Below the pieces are notes generated by a model. That model searched no databases. It was not told where the DNA came from and was given only the letters and a program-made list of their open reading frames with translations. Of a stretch of DNA of 64,000 bases, positions 46,681-57,230 are shown in pieces (positions within the stretch are counted from its first letter, which is position 1; each line of letters begins with the position of its first letter). A program made the translations under genes and the position numbers. Source of the DNA: Pseudomonas sp. TH15 (GTDB lineage Bacteria; Pseudomonadota; Gammaproteobacteria; Pseudomonadales; Pseudomonadaceae); the NCBI RefSeq assembly GCF_016651105.1, contig NZ_JAEKEL010000001.1, forward strand, positions 464,001-528,000. Reading direction: 5' to 3'.

Positions 46681-47526
46681 ATGCTGATTGATCAGAAAAT
46701 CCCCTTAGGCCAGTACATCGCGAGCTTCGTTGAATGGTTGACGCAACACGGCGCCAGCACATTCGACGCGATCGCCGTGACACTGGAAACGATGATCCAC
46801 GGCGTGACGTTCGCGTTGACCTGGTTCAACCCGTTTGCATTGATCGGCCTCATCGCACTACTGGCCCACTTCATTCAACGAAAGTGGGGACTGACCGTTT
46901 TCGTCATCCTCTCCTTTCTGCTGATCCTCAATCTGGGGTACTGGCAGGAAACCATGGAAACCCTGGCCCAGGTGCTGTTTGCCACCTTCGTCTGCGTGAT
47001 CATCGGCGTGCCGTTGGGCATCGTCGCCGCGCACAAACCGATGTTCTACACACTGATGCGTCCGGTGCTCGATCTGATGCAGACCGTGCCGACCTTCGTG
47101 TACCTCATTCCGACCCTGACCCTCTTCGGGCTGGGCGTGGTCCCGGGTCTGATCTCGACGGTAGTGTTCGCGATTGCCGCGCCTATCCGCCTGACCTACC
47201 TGGGTATCCGTGATGTTCCCGCAGAACTGATGGACGCCGGCAAAGCCTTTGGCTGCTCGCGCCGTCAACTGCTCTCTCGTATCGAACTGCCCCACGCGAT
47301 GCCAAGCATTGCGGCCGGTATCACCCAGTGCATCATGCTGTCGTTGTCGATGGTGGTGATCGCGGCACTGGTGGGCGCCGATGGCCTGGGCAAACCCGTG
47401 GTCAACGCACTGAACACCGCCGATATCGCCCTGGGCTTCGAAGCCGGGTTGGCAATCGTACTGCTGGCGATCATGCTCGACCGTATCTGCAAACAACCCG
47501 ACGCTAAAGTAGGGGGTGACGCATGA
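46681..47526 (+). CDS. choW: Choline ABC transporter, permease
   Basis: This 281-residue inner-membrane permease has about six helices and the ABC-permease EAA loop (PAELMDAGKAFGCSRRQLLS). It starts MLIDQKIPLGQYIASFVEWL at 46681. Its stop overlaps the choV start as ATGA. It forms the membrane channel of the choline importer. Confidence 0.95.
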   Translation: MLIDQKIPLGQYIASFVEWLTQHGASTFDAIAVTLETMIHGVTFALTWFNPFALIGLIALLAHFIQRKWGLTVFVILSFLLILNLGYWQETMETLAQVLFATFVCVIIGVPLGIVAAHKPMFYTLMRPVLDLMQTVPTFVYLIPTLTLFGLGVVPGLISTVVFAIAAPIRLTYLGIRDVPAELMDAGKAFGCSRRQLLSRIELPHAMPSIAAGITQCIMLSLSMVVIAALVGADGLGKPVVNALNTADIALGFEAGLAIVLLAIMLDRICKQPDAKVGGDA

Positions 47527-48701
47527 GCATTATTCGCTTCGAAGACGTCGACGTCGTCTTCTCCAAAGACCCGCGCGAGGCGCTCAAGCTCCTCGATCAG
47601 GGCATGACCCGCGACCAGATCCTGAAAAAAACCGGCCAGATCGTCGGTGTTGAAAAAGCCAGCCTGGACATCGAAAAAGGCGAAATCTGCGTGCTGATGG
47701 GCCTGTCCGGCTCCGGCAAATCCAGCCTGCTGCGTTGCATCAACGGTCTCAACACCGTTAGCCGTGGCAAGTTGTTCGTCGAGCACGAAGGCAAGCAGAT
47801 CGATATCGCTTCCTGTACCCCGGCAGAACTGAAAATGATGCGCACCAAGCGCATCGCGATGGTGTTCCAGAAGTTCGCCCTGATGCCTTGGCTGACGGTG
47901 CGCGAGAACATCAGTTTCGGTCTGGAAATGCAGGGTCGTCCTGAGAAAGAACGGCGTAAATTGGTGGACGACAAGCTTGAGCTGGTGGGCCTGACCCAGT
48001 GGCGCAACAAGAAGCCCGACGAGCTCTCCGGCGGTATGCAGCAACGTGTCGGCCTGGCCCGTGCACTGGCGATGGACGCCGATATTCTGCTCATGGACGA
48101 ACCGTTCTCGGCCCTCGACCCGCTGATCCGCCAAGGCCTGCAAGACGAATTGCTGGAACTGCAAAGCAAGCTCAACAAGACCATCGTTTTCGTCAGCCAC
48201 GACCTTGATGAAGCGCTGAAACTCGGCAGCCGTATCGCCATCATGAAAGACGGCCGCATCGTGCAGTACAGCGTGCCGGAAGAAATCGTGCTGAACCCTG
48301 CGGACGATTACGTGCGGACCTTCGTGGCCCACACCAACCCGTTGAACGTGCTGTGCGGTCGCAGCCTGATGCGCACCCTCGACAACTGCAAACGCATCAA
48401 CGGTTCGGTGTGCCTCGATCCGGGCGGCGATTCGTGGCTGGACCTGGCCGAAGGCAACACCATCAAGGGCGCACGCCAGAACGGTGCCAGCCTGGACCTG
48501 CAGAACTGGGCGCCGGGGCAAGCGGTTGAAGCCTTGGGTCGTCGGCCAACGCTGGTGGACTCCAACATCGGCATGCGTGATGCGCTGCAGATTCGTTACC
48601 AGACCGGCAACAAACTGGTGCTGCACGACAACAACAAAGTGGTGGGGATTCTGGGCGACAGCGAGCTGTACCACGCGCTGCTCGGCAAGAACCTGGGCTA
48701 A
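47523..48701 (+). CDS. choV: Choline ABC transporter, ATP-binding protein
   Basis: This 392-residue ATPase has Walker A GLSGSGKSSLLR, the signature LSGGMQQRVGLARAL, Walker B ILLMDEPFSALDPL, and an H-loop FVSHDLDEAL. The last 110 or so residues form a regulatory extension as in ProV/OpuAA. It is coupled to choW by a 4-base overlap. A strong terminator follows at 48714. Confidence 0.96.
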   Translation: MSIIRFEDVDVVFSKDPREALKLLDQGMTRDQILKKTGQIVGVEKASLDIEKGEICVLMGLSGSGKSSLLRCINGLNTVSRGKLFVEHEGKQIDIASCTPAELKMMRTKRIAMVFQKFALMPWLTVRENISFGLEMQGRPEKERRKLVDDKLELVGLTQWRNKKPDELSGGMQQRVGLARALAMDADILLMDEPFSALDPLIRQGLQDELLELQSKLNKTIVFVSHDLDEALKLGSRIAIMKDGRIVQYSVPEEIVLNPADDYVRTFVAHTNPLNVLCGRSLMRTLDNCKRINGSVCLDPGGDSWLDLAEGNTIKGARQNGASLDLQNWAPGQAVEALGRRPTLVDSNIGMRDALQIRYQTGNKLVLHDNNKVVGILGDSELYHALLGKNLG

Positions 48702-48713
48702 GGCAACAGACAC

Positions 48714-48745
48714 AAAAACGCCGCGAGAGGATCGCGGCGTTTTTG
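48714..48745 (+). terminator. Terminator of choXWV
   Basis: AAAAACGCCGCGA / TCGCGGCGTTTTT hairpin with a 5-base loop, ending in TTTTTG, 13 bases after the choV stop. Confidence 0.92.
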
Positions 48746-48778
48746 TTAGTACAGATATTTGGCTGTAAACACGGACCA

Positions 48779-48926
48779 CTGTGGCGAGGGGGCTTGCCCC
48801 CGTTGGGTCGCGCAGCGGCCCCATAGCCAGATAATACGGTCGTTCAGATACACCGCATTATCCGGATTTACGACTGCTTCGCAGCCGAACGGGGTGATGC
48901 GGCGTTCCGACAAGCCCCCTCGCCAC
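48779..48926. repeat. Family B palindromic repeat with an internal insertion
   Basis: Left arm CTGTGGCGAGGGGGCTTGCC. The right arm AAGCCCCCTCGCCACA is separated from its inner GCCGAACGGGG by about 16 extra bases (TGATGCGGCGTTCCGA) that other copies lack. It lies between the convergent choV and betT genes. Confidence 0.85.
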
Positions 48927-48968
48927 AATAGAGCCGCGGTGCATTCCCTGCACCGCAGACCTCAAGTC

Positions 48969-50975
48969 TCAGCTATAGACACGGCCAAGGAGCTGCCGAT
49001 GGCTTTCAAACTGATCGAGCACGTCACGGGTGATCTGATCCTGAGCGAAGCCCATCAAGTCGTAGTCCTGGCTGCCGTTGTGCAGGTACACCTCGGCGCG
49101 GTAGTAACGTGCACGCGGTTCATCGGCACTATGCGCCGGCACCGTCTCGCTCGCTGCTGCCAAGTAACCGTCCAGGCTGACTTCGTAGACAAAAGGGTTG
49201 CCCTCTTCCATCTCGATCCGCAGGCCCATGCAACGCTTGGACTTGCCCAGCAACGTTTGCACGTCCAGGCCCTGAGCACGCAATTGCACCGCGGCATCTT
49301 CCAGCGCCGGGCTGACTTGCTTGTCCATGAAACGCTGAACGATCGACTGGTTCGGTTGCAGGTCCAGCTGAGTCAAACGCTCACTGAAACCACGACGACC
49401 GCGCGCGGCCAACTCCGCTTGCTCCTGCTCGATCTGCACGTCCTGGCGCATCGCCTTGTGCAAGCCGAACATAAAGAACACCAGCACCACCGAGAACGGC
49501 AGACCGGCCAGCACCACCATGGTTTGCATGGCTTCGAAGTTACCGGCGAACAACAGGCCGATGGTCACCAGGGTAATCACCGCCGACCAGAAGATCCGCA
49601 GCCAGTGCGGGGCATCTTCATCAACGTTGCCGCCCTTGCAGGAAAGGTTGGCCATCATCACCGCGCCGGAATCCGCCGGGGTCAGGAACAACACGAAACC
49701 AACAAAAATCGACACGCCGATGACGATTTTCGAGGCCGGGTAATGCTCAAGCAATTGGTAGATCGCCATGGACGGCTGTTCGAGTGCCGTCTTCCCGAGC
49801 TCCACCGCCCCATGGTTCATCACCAGGTCCAAGGCCGAGTTACCGAAGATCGACAACCACGCCAGGGTGAAACCCAGCGGGATCAGCAGCACACCAGCAA
49901 CCAGTTCACGCACCGTGCGACCACGGGAAATACGCGCGATAAACATGCCGACAAATGGGGCCCAGGAAATCCACCAGGCCCAGTAGAACAGGGTCCACAG
50001 GCCCATCCAGCGTTCGGTCTTGTCGGCGCTGCCTTCGTACACATAGAGATCGAAGGTTTTCAGCACGATACCGTTCAGGTAGTCACCGATGTTCTGCACG
50101 AAGCCGTTGAGCAGGTGCAGCGTGGGGCCGAACAGCAGCACGAAAATCAGCAGACCGCTGAACAGCACGATGTTCAGGTTGGACAGACGACGGATGCCGT
50201 TTTCCACACCGGACACGGCAGCAATGGTCGCCACGGTGCTCATCACGATGATCACGATCAACAGGTTGGTGTTGCTGTGTTCCATGCCGAACAGATTTTC
50301 AAGGCCCGACGACACTTGCAGCGAACCAATCCCCAGGTTCGTCACCAGCCCCAGCAGGGTTACGAACATGCCGAAGCCGTCCACCGCATGACCAGCCGCG
50401 CCTTTGACCCAACGCTCGCCCACCAGCGGATACAGCGCCGAACGCAACGCCAGCGGCTGGTTATGACGGTAAGCAAAGTAAGCAACGGCCAGACCGACCA
50501 ATGCGTAGATCGCCCAGCCGTGCAGGCCCCAGTGCAGGAATGTCAGTTGCACTGCCTGACGGGCAGCCATGTTGCTGGCGGCCACGCCTTCCGGCGGGTT
50601 GAAGTAGTGGTCCAGCGGCTCGGACGCACCGAAGTACAGCAGCGAGATGCCGATACCCGAGGAGAACAGCATCCCCGCCCAGGCGCCGTAGCTGAAGTCC
50701 GGGGTGTCGTCCTTGCTGCCCAGTTTGAGTTTGCCGTAAGACGAAAACGCCAGGCCGACCACAAACACCAGGTAAGCGGCGATCACCACCATGTAGTACC
50801 AGCCGAAGCTGCGGGACAACCAGGCTTGGGCGATGCCGAGCAATCTGCCGGCCTCTTGCGGGGCAATGATCAGAATGGCGGTCAACAACAGGATCAACGC
50901 GGTAGAGGTGTAGAACACCCAACCGTTGACCGTCACCTTCTCGGGTGGGGTCTTTATAAGAGAGGCAGAACTCAT
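48969..50975 (-). CDS. betT: High-affinity choline transporter, BCCT family
   Basis: This 668-residue transporter has 12 predicted helices and a long C-terminal cytoplasmic tail (about residues 510-668) like that of E. coli BetT. The BCCT signature region is WTLFYWAWWISWAPFVGMFI. The start at 50975 (MSSASLIKTPPEK) is preferred over the frame to 51011. It is divergent from betIBA. Choline uptake by BetT is proton-driven and may respond to osmotic state through the tail. Confidence 0.95.
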   Translation of the reverse strand: MSSASLIKTPPEKVTVNGWVFYTSTALILLLTAILIIAPQEAGRLLGIAQAWLSRSFGWYYMVVIAAYLVFVVGLAFSSYGKLKLGSKDDTPDFSYGAWAGMLFSSGIGISLLYFGASEPLDHYFNPPEGVAASNMAARQAVQLTFLHWGLHGWAIYALVGLAVAYFAYRHNQPLALRSALYPLVGERWVKGAAGHAVDGFGMFVTLLGLVTNLGIGSLQVSSGLENLFGMEHSNTNLLIVIIVMSTVATIAAVSGVENGIRRLSNLNIVLFSGLLIFVLLFGPTLHLLNGFVQNIGDYLNGIVLKTFDLYVYEGSADKTERWMGLWTLFYWAWWISWAPFVGMFIARISRGRTVRELVAGVLLIPLGFTLAWLSIFGNSALDLVMNHGAVELGKTALEQPSMAIYQLLEHYPASKIVIGVSIFVGFVLFLTPADSGAVMMANLSCKGGNVDEDAPHWLRIFWSAVITLVTIGLLFAGNFEAMQTMVVLAGLPFSVVLVFFMFGLHKAMRQDVQIEQEQAELAARGRRGFSERLTQLDLQPNQSIVQRFMDKQVSPALEDAAVQLRAQGLDVQTLLGKSKRCMGLRIEMEEGNPFVYEVSLDGYLAAASETVPAHSADEPRARYYRAEVYLHNGSQDYDLMGFAQDQITRDVLDQFESHRQLLGRVYS

Positions 50976-51403
50976 GGCACAGATGCTCCGGGCAGTGCGG
51001 GAGAAGAACACAAGGCAACGCGTTACCCGACCAATCGGTTAGTTGGCAGCCGACCGGCGGGTGATATAAAGACAGCCCGAAAAAAGCCCGAACCTGCCGA
51101 AATGGCGCTGCGAATCGCTTTCGTGGCCGAAGGTGTGCGGACGTTCATCCGAAACCTGGCCCTGAGCGTCTTGCCCTTTCAACACGTCCATCGAATCGCG
51201 AACCGCGCCATGCCCCATACAGGTTTCGAGCGTTTTCAGATGTCGTTTTTCCGCCAGCTACACGTAGGAAAAACCTGTAGGCAGCGACGAATTGTCGCAG
51301 ATCTTATTCTTTGTTGATTGAACGTTCAATCAAAACAAAATAGACTGGCCTTCAATCCGATAGACGTTTTTCGTCCGTCGGAAGGCCTAAGGAGATGTGC
51401 AAG
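50976..51403. other. Divergent control region betT / betI
   Basis: About 430 bases with no gene. It holds the 20-base BetI palindrome at 51314-51333, a TetR-like imperfect palindrome near betT (51023-51041, core ACCGATTGGTCGG on the minus strand), and the inverted repeat GCGACGAATTGTCGC just before the BetI site. Confidence 0.7.
51314..51333. promoter_or_regulatory. BetI operator
   Basis: TTGATTGAACGTTCAATCAA is a perfect 20-base palindrome about 70 bases before betI. The TTGAACGTTCAA core matches the known E. coli BetI operator. It should mediate choline-relieved repression of betIBA. Confidence 0.88.
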
Positions 51404-51997
51404 ATGCCCAAGGTCGGTATGCAACCCATCCGCCGTCAGCAATTGATCGAAGCCACATTACAGGCTGTCGATCAGGTCGGAATGGGGGACGCCAGCATTG
51501 CGCTGATCGCCCGTTTGGCCGGTGTCTCGAATGGCATCATCAGTCACTATTTTCAGGACAAGAATGGCCTGATCGCCGCCACGATGCGGTATCTGATGAG
51601 CGTCCTCAGCGAGAGCGTCACCGCGCGCCGCCAGGCGCTGGCAGATGACAGCCCACGGGCCCATCTGCAGGTGATTATCGAAGGCAACTTCGACGCCAGC
51701 CAGGTCAATGGCCCGGCAATGAAAACCTGGTTGGCCTTTTGGGCCACCAGCATGCACCAGCCGTCATTGCACAGGTTGCAGCGGATCAACGATCACCGTC
51801 TGTATTCCAACCTGTGCTGCCAGTTCCGCCGTGTATTGCCGCTTGATCAAGCGCGCAGTGCCGCCCGTGGCCTGGCAGCCCTCATTGATGGCTTGTGGTT
51901 GCGCGGCGCGCTGTCGGGAGACGCTTTCGACACCGAGCAGGCGCAACAGATCGCTTACGAATACATGGATTTCCAATTGGCCAAGCAGGTGAGTTAG
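51404..51997 (+). CDS. betI: Choline-responsive repressor
   Basis: This 197-residue TetR-family repressor has the N-terminal helix-turn-helix [20 protein letters not shown] and the standard BetI length and ending. The ATG at 51404 has GGAG 9 bases upstream. The in-frame ATG at 51395 overlaps that site. It represses betIBA until choline binds. Only 109 bases lie before betB. Confidence 0.95.
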   Translation: MPKVGMQPIRRQQLIEATLQAVDQVGMGDASIALIARLAGVSNGIISHYFQDKNGLIAATMRYLMSVLSESVTARRQALADDSPRAHLQVIIEGNFDASQVNGPAMKTWLAFWATSMHQPSLHRLQRINDHRLYSNLCCQFRRVLPLDQARSAARGLAALIDGLWLRGALSGDAFDTEQAQQIAYEYMDFQLAKQVS

Positions 51998-52106
51998 AGC
52001 ACACATAAACGCTCAACCCCTGAACTGCTGCTGATCGGTGTTGCCACAACCTAATGGCATCACCCCAGTGGCCTACGCCAACCACTTATGCACTTGCGAG
52101 GACACT

Positions 52107-53579
52107 ATGGCCCGTTTCGAACTGCAAAAACTCTACATCGATGGCGGTTACTCCGACGCCAGCAGCGACGCCACCTTCGAAGCCATTAACCCGGCTAACG
52201 GTGAAGTCCTCGCAACCGTACAGCGTGCGACGAAAGAAGACGTCGAACGCGCTGTGGTCAGCGCTGAAAAGGGCCAGAAAATCTGGGCTGCCATGACCGC
52301 CATGGAGCGTTCGCGCATCCTGCGTCGTGCCGTTGATATCCTGCGCGAGCGCAACGATGAACTGGCCGCGCTGGAAACGTTGGACACCGGCAAGTCGTTC
52401 TCCGAAACCAAGTACGTCGACATCGTTACCGGCGCTGATGTGCTGGAGTACTACGCAGGTCTGGTTCCGGCCATCGAAGGCGAGCAGATCCCGCTGCGCA
52501 CCACTTCGTTCGTCTACACCCGTCGCGAGCCACTGGGCGTCGTGGCCGGTATCGGCGCGTGGAACTATCCGATCCAGATTGCTCTGTGGAAATCGGCTCC
52601 AGCCCTGGCGGCCGGTAACGCGATGATCTTCAAGCCAAGCGAAGTCACCTCGCTGACCACCCTGAAACTGGCCGAGATCTACACCGAAGCCGGCGTTCCG
52701 GCTGGCGTGTTCAACGTCCTGACCGGCAGCGGCCGTGAAGTCGGCACCTGGTTGACCGAACACCCACGCATCGAAAAAATCTCCTTCACCGGCGGCACCG
52801 ATACCGGCAAGAAGGTTATGGCCAGCGCTTCGGCCTCGTCACTCAAAGACGTGACCATGGAACTGGGCGGCAAATCCCCGCTGATCATTTTCGACGACGC
52901 CGACCTCGATCGCGCCGCCGACACCGCGATGATGGCCAACTTCTACAGCTCCGGCCAGGTCTGCACCAACGGCACTCGCGTGTTCGTACCGACTCACCTG
53001 AAAGCTGCTTTCGAAGCCAAGATCGCCGAGCGCGTTGCGCGCATCCGCATCGGCAACCCGGAAGACGAAAACACCAACTTCGGCCCGCTGGTCAGCTTCG
53101 CCCACATGGAAAGCGTGTTGGGCTACATCGCCAAAGGTAAGGAAGAAGGCGCTCGCGTGCTGTGCGGCGGCACCCGCCTGACAGACGGCGACTTTGCCAA
53201 AGGTGCATTCGTGGCACCGACCGTGTTCACCGACTGCACCGACGAGATGACCATCGTGCGCGAAGAAATCTTCGGCCCGGTCATGGCCATCCTGACCTAC
53301 GACACCGAAGAAGAAGTGATCCGTCGTGCCAACGACACCGACTTCGGCCTGGCGGCCGGCATCGTCACCAAAGACCTGAACCGCGCTCACCGCGTGATTC
53401 ATCAACTGGAAGCCGGTATCTGCTGGATCAACGCCTGGGGCGAGTCCGACGCCAAGATGCCGGTCGGCGGCTACAAGCAATCGGGTGTTGGCCGTGAGAA
53501 CGGCATCAGCTCGCTGAACAACTTCACACGCATCAAATCGGTACAGGTCGAACTGGGCGATTACGCCTCGGTTTTCTGA
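52107..53579 (+). CDS. betB: Betaine aldehyde dehydrogenase
   Basis: This 490-residue NAD(P)-dependent aldehyde dehydrogenase oxidises betaine aldehyde to glycine betaine. The catalytic residues are the glutamate in [10 protein letters not shown] and the cysteine in [13 protein letters not shown]. The cofactor site GGTDTGKKV and the length match BetB. It is the second gene of betIBA. A 217-base gap with a family B repeat separates it from betA. Confidence 0.97.
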   Translation: MARFELQKLYIDGGYSDASSDATFEAINPANGEVLATVQRATKEDVERAVVSAEKGQKIWAAMTAMERSRILRRAVDILRERNDELAALETLDTGKSFSETKYVDIVTGADVLEYYAGLVPAIEGEQIPLRTTSFVYTRREPLGVVAGIGAWNYPIQIALWKSAPALAAGNAMIFKPSEVTSLTTLKLAEIYTEAGVPAGVFNVLTGSGREVGTWLTEHPRIEKISFTGGTDTGKKVMASASASSLKDVTMELGGKSPLIIFDDADLDRAADTAMMANFYSSGQVCTNGTRVFVPTHLKAAFEAKIAERVARIRIGNPEDENTNFGPLVSFAHMESVLGYIAKGKEEGARVLCGGTRLTDGDFAKGAFVAPTVFTDCTDEMTIVREEIFGPVMAILTYDTEEEVIRRANDTDFGLAAGIVTKDLNRAHRVIHQLEAGICWINAWGESDAKMPVGGYKQSGVGRENGISSLNNFTRIKSVQVELGDYASVF

Positions 53580-53607
53580 TCCACGCGAAGTCTGGAGTGA
53601 ACGCCAT

Positions 53608-53740
53608 TGTGGCGAGGGGGTTTACCCCCGTTGGGCTGCGAAGCGGCCCCATCCCAGACACCGCATGTCTTCAGATAGAAAGCGGTCGCTGATTTTGCGA
53701 CTGCTGCGCAGCCGAGCGGGAGCAAGCTCCCTCGCCACAA
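53608..53740. repeat. Family B palindromic repeat between betB and betA
   Basis: Arms TGTGGCGAGGGGGTTTACCC and GGGAGCAAGCTCCCTCGCCACA. The arms have diverged (GGGTTTACCC against GAGCAAGCTC). It interrupts the betB-betA junction. Confidence 0.85.
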
Positions 53741-53796
53741 GTTAAGTGGCAGCTCGGCCACCCGCGACCTGACCACTTTCAAAGAGGGTGCATTTA

Positions 53797-55500
53797 ATGT
53801 CCCAAGAATACGATTACATCATCATCGGTGCCGGCTCGGCCGGTAACACCCTGGCGACCCGTTTGACTGAAGACGAAGGCGTCACCGTCCTGCTGCTCGA
53901 AGCGGGCGGCCCGGACTACCGTTTCGACTTCCGCACGCAAATGCCGGCCGCTTTGGCGTTCCCGCTGCAAGGCCGTCGCTACAACTGGGCCTATGAAACC
54001 GATCCAGAGCCACACATGGATGGTCGCCGGATGGAATGCGGTCGCGGCAAAGGCCTCGGCGGTTCCTCGCTGATCAACGGCATGTGCTACATCCGCGGCA
54101 ACGCGATGGACTACGACAACTGGTCGAAACTGCCAGGCCTGGAAGACTGGGACTACCTGAACTGCCTGCCGTATTTCCGCAAGGCTGAAACCCGCGACAT
54201 CGGCCCGAACGACTACCACGGTGGCGAAGGTCCGGTCAGCGTGACCACGCCAAAGGCCGGCAACAACCCGCTGTTCCACGCGATGGTTGAAGCAGGCGTG
54301 CAAGCCGGTTACCCGCGCACCGAAGACCTGAACGGTTACCAGCAGGAAGGCTTCGGCCCGATGGACCGTACCGTGACGCCGAACGGCCGTCGCGCCAGCA
54401 CCGCTCGCGGTTACCTGGACACAGCCAAGAAGCGTTCGACCCTGACCATCGTTACCCACGCCCTGACCGACAAGATTCTGTTTGAAGGCAAGCGTGCAGT
54501 CGGCGTGCGTTACTTGATCGGCGCCGCTGAAGAGCGCGTTGAAGCCAAGGCCCGCAAAGAAGTGCTGCTGTGCTCCGGCGCCATCGCTTCGCCGCAGATT
54601 CTGCAACGCTCCGGCGTCGGCCCGGCCGAACTGCTGAACAAGCTCGACATCCCGGTGGTCCACGATCTGCCAGGCGTCGGCGAAAACCTGCAGGATCACC
54701 TTGAGCTGTACCTGCAATACGCTTGCACCCAACCGGTCTCGCTGTACCCGTCGCTGCTCTGGTACAACCAGCCAGCCATAGGTGCCGAGTGGCTGTTCAA
54801 CGGTACCGGTATCGGCGCCAGCAACCAGTTCGAAGCCGGCGGTTTCATCCGTACCCGCGAAGAATTCGATTGGCCGAACATCCAGTACCACTTCCTGCCG
54901 GTCGCGATTAACTACAACGGCAGCAACGGTGTGAAAGAGCACGGCTTCCAGGCACACATGGGTTCCATGCGTTCGCCGAGTCGCGGTCGTATCCAGGCCA
55001 AGTCCAAGGATCCGCGCGAGTACCCAAGCATCCTGTTCAACTACATGGCCACCGAGCAAGACTGGCAGGAGTTCCGCGATGGCATCCGCCTGACCCGTGA
55101 AATCATGCAGCAGCCTGCACTGGACGCCTACCGTGGCCGCGAAATCAGCCCGGGCATCGACGTGCAAACCGATGAGCAGCTCGACCAGTTCATCCGCGAA
55201 CACGCCGAGACCGCGTTCCACCCGTCCTGCTCCTGCAAAATGGGCACCGACGAAATGGCTGTGGTTGACGCTGAAGGTCGCGTACACGGCATGCAGAGCC
55301 TGCGGGTGGTCGATGCCTCGATCATGCCGATCATCACTACCGGCAACCTGAACGCACCAACGATCATGATCGCCGAGAAAATCGCCGACAAGATCCGTGG
55401 TCGTCAGCCGTTGCCGCGTAGCAAGGCTGCTTACTTCGTGGCCGGTGATGCACCGGTGCGTGGCAAGCCGCTGCGGGATGTGAGCCCTACTGCCCAGTAA
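53797..55500 (+). CDS. betA: Choline dehydrogenase
   Basis: This 567-residue GMC flavoprotein oxidises choline to betaine aldehyde, and can go further, on the inner face of the membrane. FAD loop [23 protein letters not shown] signatures [20 protein letters not shown] and [15 protein letters not shown], and catalytic histidine HPSCSCKMG. The ATG at 53797 is used. It lacks the cysteine cluster seen in the GMC/hydrolase fusion at 22.3-25.8 kb. Confidence 0.97.
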   Translation: MSQEYDYIIIGAGSAGNTLATRLTEDEGVTVLLLEAGGPDYRFDFRTQMPAALAFPLQGRRYNWAYETDPEPHMDGRRMECGRGKGLGGSSLINGMCYIRGNAMDYDNWSKLPGLEDWDYLNCLPYFRKAETRDIGPNDYHGGEGPVSVTTPKAGNNPLFHAMVEAGVQAGYPRTEDLNGYQQEGFGPMDRTVTPNGRRASTARGYLDTAKKRSTLTIVTHALTDKILFEGKRAVGVRYLIGAAEERVEAKARKEVLLCSGAIASPQILQRSGVGPAELLNKLDIPVVHDLPGVGENLQDHLELYLQYACTQPVSLYPSLLWYNQPAIGAEWLFNGTGIGASNQFEAGGFIRTREEFDWPNIQYHFLPVAINYNGSNGVKEHGFQAHMGSMRSPSRGRIQAKSKDPREYPSILFNYMATEQDWQEFRDGIRLTREIMQQPALDAYRGREISPGIDVQTDEQLDQFIREHAETAFHPSCSCKMGTDEMAVVDAEGRVHGMQSLRVVDASIMPIITTGNLNAPTIMIAEKIADKIRGRQPLPRSKAAYFVAGDAPVRGKPLRDVSPTAQ

Positions 55501-55522
55501 GACCGTTACACCGCGGCGCAGC

Positions 55523-55617
55523 CTTCGCGAGCAAGCCCGCTCCCACATTGGATCTCCAGTGAACACAGCATTTGTGAACACAGATGATCCAATGTGGGAG
55601 CGGGCTTGCTCGCGAAG
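55523..55617. repeat. Family A REP pair
   Basis: CTTCGCGAGCAAGCCCGCTC and GAGCGGGCTTGCTCGCGAA are inverted about 50 bases apart, downstream of betA. Confidence 0.9.
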
Positions 55618-55787
55618 GGGCCCGACCAGACAGCACATCTTCTCCTGACCCACCTCGGGTAAACCTTTCCTACACCGTTTCAAGCTTGATCCTACCCCCC
55701 ACGCAGGCCTAATCTAGCGCCACGCAAACGTTTCACTCCCCCTCGCCACACCGATACGCCGCTTCTCCCTACCAAGGAGGTTCTCGA

Positions 55788-57230
55788 ATGTTCGATTTCC
55801 ACCCCCAGCTCAAGCAGCGTTTTGCTGCGTTGCGCACGGGCGCTGAATTCTTTTCGCTGCGTTATGTACGCGAGTCCGGCCAATACCTCTCGGTGCGCAA
55901 GAACGTCGCCGAGCCGCCGAGCCTGAGCCGTGACGAAGGCGCGATGCTGACCGTTCGAGTCAACGGCGTCGAAGCCTACGCCGCGACCAACGACCTCTCG
56001 CAACAAGGCCTGCAAGCTGCGCTGGAGAAGGCCGAGCAACAAGCCCGTCGACTCAAGCCCCACGCCTTGCTCGACCTGAGCACCCAAGTGCTCTCCAGCG
56101 ACCGCGCCGACTACTTTTCGCCGAACTTCGACCAGCCCTTCCCGTCCCTGAGCGACTGCTACCAGCTACTCGGCGCCGAATCCGCTGCCGTGCCGAAGGA
56201 CGAGCGACTGGTGAACTGGCAGGTCAGCATCGGCATCACCAACGTCGAGCAAATCTACCTCAGCAGCGCCGGCGCCGAATTGCGCCAGGCCCAGCGTTTC
56301 GTCTACCCGAGCCTGGAAGTCACCGCCTACGACGGCAGCGATAGCCAGACTCGCACCTTGGGCCGCGAGAACTTCGGTCAACAGGGCGGTTTTGATGTGG
56401 TCAGCCGCTGCGGCCTGGTCGGCGCCGGCCCGAAAATCGCCGATCAAGCGCTGCAATTGCTGTTGGCGCCGAACACGCCACAAGGCCCGCGCGACCTGCT
56501 GTTGATGCCGGACCAGATGATGCTGCAGATCCACGAATCCATCGGCCACCCGCTGGAACTGGACCGTATCCTCGGCGACGAGCGCAATTACGCCGGCACC
56601 AGTTTCGTCAAGGCAGAAGACTTCGGCAGCCTGCAATACGGCTCCAAACTGCTCAACGTAACCTTCGACCCGGACATTCCCGAGCAGCTTGCCAGCTACG
56701 GTCATGACGATGACGGCAGCGCTGCGAGCAAGCAATTTCTGATCAAAGAAGGCCTGCTGCTGCGTCCATTGGGCGGCGCGCTGTCGCAATTCCGTGCCGA
56801 CATGGACGGTGTCGCCAACAGTCGCGCCTGCAGCTGGAACCGTGCGCCGATCGATCGCATGGCCAACCTGAATATCGAGCCCGGCGATCAACCGTTGGAG
56901 AAGCTGATCGGCAATATCGAAAACGGCATTTTGATGAGCACCAACCGTTCCTGGTCCATCGACGATGCGCGCAACAAGTTCCAGTTCGGTTGCGAGTGGG
57001 GTCAGTTGATCGAGAACGGCGAGCTTAAAGGCGTGGTCAAGAACCCGAATTACCGGGCGATTTCCGCACACTTCTGGAAGAACCTCAGCGCCGTCGGCGA
57101 CGCCAACACCGTCAAAGTCCTGGGCACGCCGAACTGCGGCAAGGGCGAGCCAAACCAGGTGATCCGCGTCGGCCATGCGTCGCCGGCCTGCGTGTTCAGC
57201 AATGTTGATGTGTTTGGGGGAGATGCCTGA
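55788..57230 (+). CDS. TldD-like metalloprotease subunit
   Basis: A 480-residue TldD/PmbA-family protein. The zinc-binding HESIGH (His249 to His254) is present, so this is the catalytic TldD-type partner. In known cases TldD/TldE heterodimers digest peptides through a narrow channel (microcin B17 leader, CcdA). AAGGAGG lies 9 bases before the ATG. It overlaps the TldE-like gene by one base (TGATG). No obvious RiPP precursor lies next to it. The pair is smaller in similarity to the housekeeping tldD/pmbA and looks like an extra set. Confidence 0.88.
   Translation: MFDFHPQLKQRFAALRTGAEFFSLRYVRESGQYLSVRKNVAEPPSLSRDEGAMLTVRVNGVEAYAATNDLSQQGLQAALEKAEQQARRLKPHALLDLSTQVLSSDRADYFSPNFDQPFPSLSDCYQLLGAESAAVPKDERLVNWQVSIGITNVEQIYLSSAGAELRQAQRFVYPSLEVTAYDGSDSQTRTLGRENFGQQGGFDVVSRCGLVGAGPKIADQALQLLLAPNTPQGPRDLLLMPDQMMLQIHESIGHPLELDRILGDERNYAGTSFVKAEDFGSLQYGSKLLNVTFDPDIPEQLASYGHDDDGSAASKQFLIKEGLLLRPLGGALSQFRADMDGVANSRACSWNRAPIDRMANLNIEPGDQPLEKLIGNIENGILMSTNRSWSIDDARNKFQFGCEWGQLIENGELKGVVKNPNYRAISAHFWKNLSAVGDANTVKVLGTPNCGKGEPNQVIRVGHASPACVFSNVDVFGGDA

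Noticed and set aside
48759..51317. 852-residue open frame on the plus strand
   Set aside because: It is the antisense shadow of betT, very rich in His, Gln and Arg, as expected for the complement of a membrane protein.
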